From: JANLIQ01 sp964358205
GTDB taxonomy: Bacteria; Patescibacteriota; UBA1384; 2-12-FULL-50-11
NCBI GenBank assembly: GCA_964358205.1
Contig: CAYHNZ010000023.1
Coordinates: forward strand, 1-14,084
DNA: 14,084 bases
Direction: 5' to 3'
Every line of letters starts with the position of its first letter. The first letter of the stretch is position 1. The translations under genes were made by a program, and so were the position numbers. Below the pieces are notes generated by a model. The model saw nothing but the letters and a program-made list of their open reading frames with translations. It had not been told where the DNA came from and searched no databases. Shown one piece after another: positions 11,562-14,084 of the stretch.

Positions 11562-11631
11562 GACGGGATGAAATCCCTTCGTGGAAGTCGTGCAGTTTAC
11601 CGCCGACTATAGCATCACTCGTAAAGCCCGC
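11508..11631 (-). ncRNA. Structured leader element upstream of the 11263-11484 gene
   Basis: A closing stem ATAGTCGGCG/CGCCGACTAT (11508-11517 with 11601-11610, ten perfect pairs) encloses a second stem CACGAC/GTCGTG (11559-11564 with 11587-11592), which itself holds GGGAT-GAA-ATCCC (11565-11577) and a TTC/GAA mini-hairpin. A 14-base direct repeat CTCGTAAAGCYCGC occurs at 11526-11539 and 11618-11631. This multi-branched fold suits a cis-regulatory RNA, but it matches no riboswitch class I know. Confidence 0.4.
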
Positions 11632-11698
11632 CTACCAAACAGTCACCCCGCCTAAACCCAGTTCGGGCAACATCAACTATGACTAAAAATCAACCTAG

Positions 11699-11721
11699 AA
11701 AATTGGCACAAAGCCAATTTT
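11699..11721 (-). terminator. Terminator of the 27-residue membrane peptide gene
   Basis: AAAATTGGC (11699-11707) and GCCAATTTT (11713-11721) form a nine-base-pair stem with a five-base loop. Because the A/T end of the stem supplies a U tract on both strands it may act in either direction. It overlaps the stop codon of the small gene by two bases. Confidence 0.75.
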
Positions 11722-11803
11722 ACTGTTGCTTGCCTTTTGACGACATCCACCAAATTAAGGCGATGACGACAACGGCGATGATTACCCACCAGTACCACAT
11801 CAT
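11720..11803 (-). CDS. 27-residue Trp-rich single-helix membrane peptide
   Basis: This short gene encodes MMWYWWV, then a hydrophobic run IIAVVVIALIWWM, then a polar basic tail SSKGKQQ. It is a single transmembrane helix with aromatic residues at both interfaces and a basic, probably cytoplasmic C terminus. Support for expression is good: an AGGAAGGA ribosome binding site lies about nine bases before the ATG, a promoter lies at 11850-11877 and a terminator at the stop. A second ATG at 11800 is possible. Similar tiny proteins are often subunits or regulators of membrane complexes, but no function can be assigned here. Confidence 0.65.
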   Translation of the reverse strand: MMWYWWVIIAVVVIALIWWMSSKGKQQ

Positions 11804-11849
11804 TTTTGTTAGTCCTTCCTAGGTTCTTAGTCCTATTACGCTAATATAA

Positions 11850-11877
11850 ATTATCGCACTTGCCAGCTGGAACGCAA
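11850..11877 (-). promoter_or_regulatory. Probable promoter of the 27-residue membrane peptide gene
   Basis: The minus strand reads TTGCGT (11872-11877), a 16-base spacer and GATAAT (11850-11855). The start near 11843 leaves a leader of about 40 bases that ends in AGGAAGGA. Confidence 0.5.
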
Positions 11878-11940
11878 GCTATCGCTAGCACACCACAAAA
11901 ACGATGGTCGATACCAGATTTAGCCTCGAACTTTTGAGAA

Positions 11941-12936
11941 CTACTTCTTCGTCGCTGGTAGAGACAGGCCGTTTAGTTTCCAGACTCCATCCACTTTAGC
12001 GAGGTGAACGGCACCAAGTCCAGGTACTTCTTCTTTCTTTGTTGAATTGAAAGTTAGAGTCCCAGTGAATGCGTTACCCAGGAGAGTACCACCTGGGGCA
12101 ACGACGTTACGTGACAAGAAAGATTTGGCATTGTTAACCGCGGTTGTAAGGTCTTTAACGTTAGTCTTTTCCTTAAACTCCGATGAACCGCTATTAAATA
12201 ACTCCTGGATCTTTCCTTGTTGAGCCAGAGTTACGCTAGATTCAATAAGTTTTTTGATAGGTTCAAGCTCGTCTTTAGTCGTGGCGTCCTCAACCCCGAT
12301 TAATGTTGAGACAGTCTCGTAATAGGCATCACTATTCTCTTTAGCGGCTACCATAACCGGATGAGCCCCGCCTTGGATATGGAGTTGACGAACAAGCTTG
12401 CCATCCTTATGGACGGTAATTGTCGCAACACGAAACTTACCAGGCATGGAGTATTTAACTTTAATATCTCCACCGAGGTTCTTCTTTAAGTCAGGTAGTA
12501 GGGTCTTCTTAACATAGGTACTGACATCACCGTTATCGTTTGCCTTAATCTCGGCGATAGGTTGAACAGCGATAATCGCAGCATCAAAAAGTTGCTCAAA
12601 GTTTTCGATCTTAAGATCGGTCAAGCCAGTTGAAATTAACAGCTGAACGCCAGGCATCGTAGACTCATCGACATTGAAAGATTTAGAAACCGCGAACATG
12701 TAGTTAGCGCCAAAACTTACGTAACGTGCGTCATCAGGGTAGGCCTCACGAGCTGTTTTTAATAACTTTTCTTGGTTCGGGCCACGCTGACTGTACTGGT
12801 AGCCAAAGTAACCGCCAACGGCCACGACGGCCACGACGATAATAATAATTAGCCACCGCCACAATTTTTTACCGAAACCACCGACGGCGCGATCGGTGTC
12901 GGGGACATTCTGAATATAAGGACTATTGTTTATCAT
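11941..12936 (-). CDS. Membrane-anchored extracytoplasmic protein (paralogue of 13032-13985)
   Basis: The 331-residue protein has a polar N-terminal tail, a basic patch KKLWR, one transmembrane helix (about 28-47, IIIIVVAVVAVGGYFGY) and a large domain predicted outside the membrane. The domain includes RYVSFGANY, FDAAIIAVQPIAEI and, near the end, a small fold finishing GVWKLNGLSLP, reminiscent of NTF2-like or DUF-type domains that close with a WKL strand. It shares order and motifs with its upstream neighbour (FDDGAIAVQALI, GEWKLFTLQLP), so the two are tandem paralogues. The ATG has an AAGGTGG site six bases upstream. No catalytic residues are recognisable; a role as envelope or substrate-binding protein is a guess. 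Confidence 0.72.
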   Translation of the reverse strand: MINNSPYIQNVPDTDRAVGGFGKKLWRWLIIIIVVAVVAVGGYFGYQYSQRGPNQEKLLKTAREAYPDDARYVSFGANYMFAVSKSFNVDESTMPGVQLLISTGLTDLKIENFEQLFDAAIIAVQPIAEIKANDNGDVSTYVKKTLLPDLKKNLGGDIKVKYSMPGKFRVATITVHKDGKLVRQLHIQGGAHPVMVAAKENSDAYYETVSTLIGVEDATTKDELEPIKKLIESSVTLAQQGKIQELFNSGSSEFKEKTNVKDLTTAVNNAKSFLSRNVVAPGGTLLGNAFTGTLTFNSTKKEEVPGLGAVHLAKVDGVWKLNGLSLPATKK

Positions 12937-12948
12937 CTGCTGCCACCT

Positions 12949-12990
12949 TTCATCTATATAATTTAATCTTTACTTCATTCCATAATTTAA
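12949..12990. repeat. Two direct repeats upstream of the 12936 gene
   Basis: TTCATCTATATAATTTAA (12949-12966) and TTCATTCCATAATTTAA (12974-12990) are near-identical direct repeats in the promoter region of the minus-strand gene. The minus-strand TATATA in the first copy may be its -10 box; a paired regulator site is possible. Confidence 0.4.
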
Positions 12991-13031
12991 CACTTCATCC
13001 CCGCTCAATCAAGAGCTTGTTGTGGTGATGA

Positions 13032-13985
13032 CTACTGCGTTGGCTCTTGGGTGGCGCCGGTAACCGACCCATTCGGCAGTTGAAGGGTAAAAAGCTTCCA
13101 TTCCCCGGCTTGTTTCCGAAACGCCAAAGCGCCGGTTTTATTGTTAGCCGGATTTTTGGAGTCGACATAATGGATGGTGGCGCTCATCTCGTCTTTAGTT
13201 AAGTTGGAGCCGGAAACCTTGGCTTGTAGAGTGAAGATATCTTTTGATTTGTCGGCCAGCCTATTTATCGCCTCTACGCTCGTCGCTCCTCGAAGATCTT
13301 CGTGAGCGAGTCGATACATATCGTCAAACATCCGGTTGCTCAACATAAACGATTGAGCCAACACCAGCAACTTCATTCTTTCATAATCAGAGAATTTGGC
13401 CGAAGCCTGACCGACCGATGCTCCGATACTTCGAAACGCTTCACCGTCGTCTTTGGAGATAACGGCGACAGACTGGGGCAAGTTAACGATGTATTGGCGA
13501 CGAATAACCGCCCCGTCCTTTCTCACTGTTACTTCCGCGGTTCTTGCCTTATCAATCTTGCGATCAGCGAAAGTTACCTCGGCTGTGCCCTTGAAGGCGC
13601 CCTCTGCCGATGGCTTGACAGACCCATTTATATATCGTTCGAACGCCTCGTTGTCACCGTTAAGGGGTATTAGCGCTTGAACAGCGATTGCCCCGTCATC
13701 GAAAATATTATCGAGGGTGTTGGTTTTGATACCGGCGCCGAAGTTATAGAGAAACTGCCCGCCGGCAACAAGCCGATCGTCGACGGCCTTCTGTTTCGGT
13801 ACTTCGTAGTAGTAATCGTCAAAACTGATGTAGTAACTTTTTTTCTGGTCAATTGTCTGGACGATTGCCCGCGAAGAGTTGGTGAATTGACTAACAAAAA
13901 GACCACCTAAAAAGAGTCCGACTGCGATCAGTAGAGCTAAAAATAATCTCAAGCCCATCCTATTTGCGGGAAAGCTAATCCTCAT
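13032..13985 (-). CDS. Membrane-anchored extracytoplasmic protein (paralogue of 11941-12936)
   Basis: The 317-residue product starts with a signal-anchor (about 11-33, GLRLFLALLIAVGLFLGGLFV) after a basic N terminus. The rest is predicted outside the membrane and contains SYYISFDDYYYEV, IFDDGAIAVQALIPL, TAEVTVRKDGAVIRRQYIV and a terminal GEWKLFTLQLP. The same order of motifs occurs in the downstream neighbour (TITVHKDGKLVRQLHI, GVWKLNGLSLP). The family is not known to me. There is no ribosome binding site before the ATG, and a TATAAT box ends 11 bases upstream of it, so the message is probably near-leaderless. No terminator is obvious between the two paralogues. Confidence 0.72.
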   Translation of the reverse strand: MRISFPANRMGLRLFLALLIAVGLFLGGLFVSQFTNSSRAIVQTIDQKKSYYISFDDYYYEVPKQKAVDDRLVAGGQFLYNFGAGIKTNTLDNIFDDGAIAVQALIPLNGDNEAFERYINGSVKPSAEGAFKGTAEVTFADRKIDKARTAEVTVRKDGAVIRRQYIVNLPQSVAVISKDDGEAFRSIGASVGQASAKFSDYERMKLLVLAQSFMLSNRMFDDMYRLAHEDLRGATSVEAINRLADKSKDIFTLQAKVSGSNLTKDEMSATIHYVDSKNPANNKTGALAFRKQAGEWKLFTLQLPNGSVTGATQEPTQ

Positions 13986-13996
13986 CGATAGTTAGC

Positions 13997-14025
13997 ATTA
14001 TAACAGCGTCAGTCTTGGTGGTCTA
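13997..14025 (-). promoter_or_regulatory. Promoter of the 13032-13985 gene
   Basis: The minus strand reads TAGACC (14020-14025), a 17-base spacer and a perfect TATAAT (13997-14002). Transcription would start about three to five bases before the ATG at 13985. Confidence 0.75.
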
Positions 14026-14030
14026 GATCA

Positions 14031-14060
14031 ACCAAAAAAGGGCCGAAGCCCTTTTTTGGT
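14031..14060. terminator. Strong bidirectional terminator
   Basis: ACCAAAAAAGGGC and GCCCTTTTTTGGT form a perfect 13-base-pair stem with a CGAA loop. The A and T tracts inside the stem give a U run on either strand. It insulates the gene starting at 13985 from whatever lies beyond the window. Confidence 0.9.
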
Positions 14061-14084
14061 AGCGTACCTGTAAGTATCAACTAG

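Overview
The window looks like a chromosomal segment of a candidate-phyla-radiation (Patescibacteria-type) bacterium. I infer this from compact, mostly monocistronic housekeeping genes, many short lineage-specific membrane or secreted proteins, AATTTTC and CTAGC/GCCAG-type short repeats, and several genes whose -10 box lies only a few bases from the start codon. TGA works as a stop (it ends dnaG and is followed by two more in-frame TGA codons), so the standard bacterial code is used rather than the TGA=Gly code of some CPR lineages. The phylum is inferred from style, not proven by a marker phylogeny.

Layout. 1-870: a three-helix membrane protein (minus), a tRNA-Ser(GGA) with encoded CCA (minus), and a palindrome-rich gap. 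871-4523 (plus): a MazE/MazF toxin-antitoxin pair, then DNA primase dnaG and the primary sigma factor rpoD. This is the dnaG-rpoD core of the classical macromolecular-synthesis operon, with a toxin-antitoxin pair rather than rpsU upstream. An odd 16-codon reading frame repeats the first eight residues of DnaG in frame just before dnaG. 4546-7672 (minus): three unfamiliar genes between rpoD and lysS: a protein with a KH-like RNA-binding motif, a signal-peptide protein with three 28-residue acidic repeats and a C-terminal IPT/TIG-like domain, and a small six-cysteine protein. Each has its own sigma70-type promoter and an intrinsic terminator.

7683-10843 (minus): lysS (class II lysyl-tRNA synthetase), an orphan XRE-family regulator and rmuC. 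Two related large palindromes sit upstream of the regulator gene and of lysS and look like operator or hairpin elements tied to the regulator. 10884-11262: a short plus-strand gene of unknown function and back-to-back terminators. 11263-14060 (minus): a two-helix membrane protein behind a structured leader containing a candidate leader peptide, a 27-residue Trp-rich membrane peptide that standard gene-length cut-offs would miss, and two tandem paralogous membrane-anchored extracytoplasmic proteins, closed by a strong perfect-stem terminator.

The items most worth a second look are the duplicated DnaG start, the twin palindromes around the XRE gene, the overlapping hairpins in the leader of the repeat surface protein, and the structured leader at 11487-11631.
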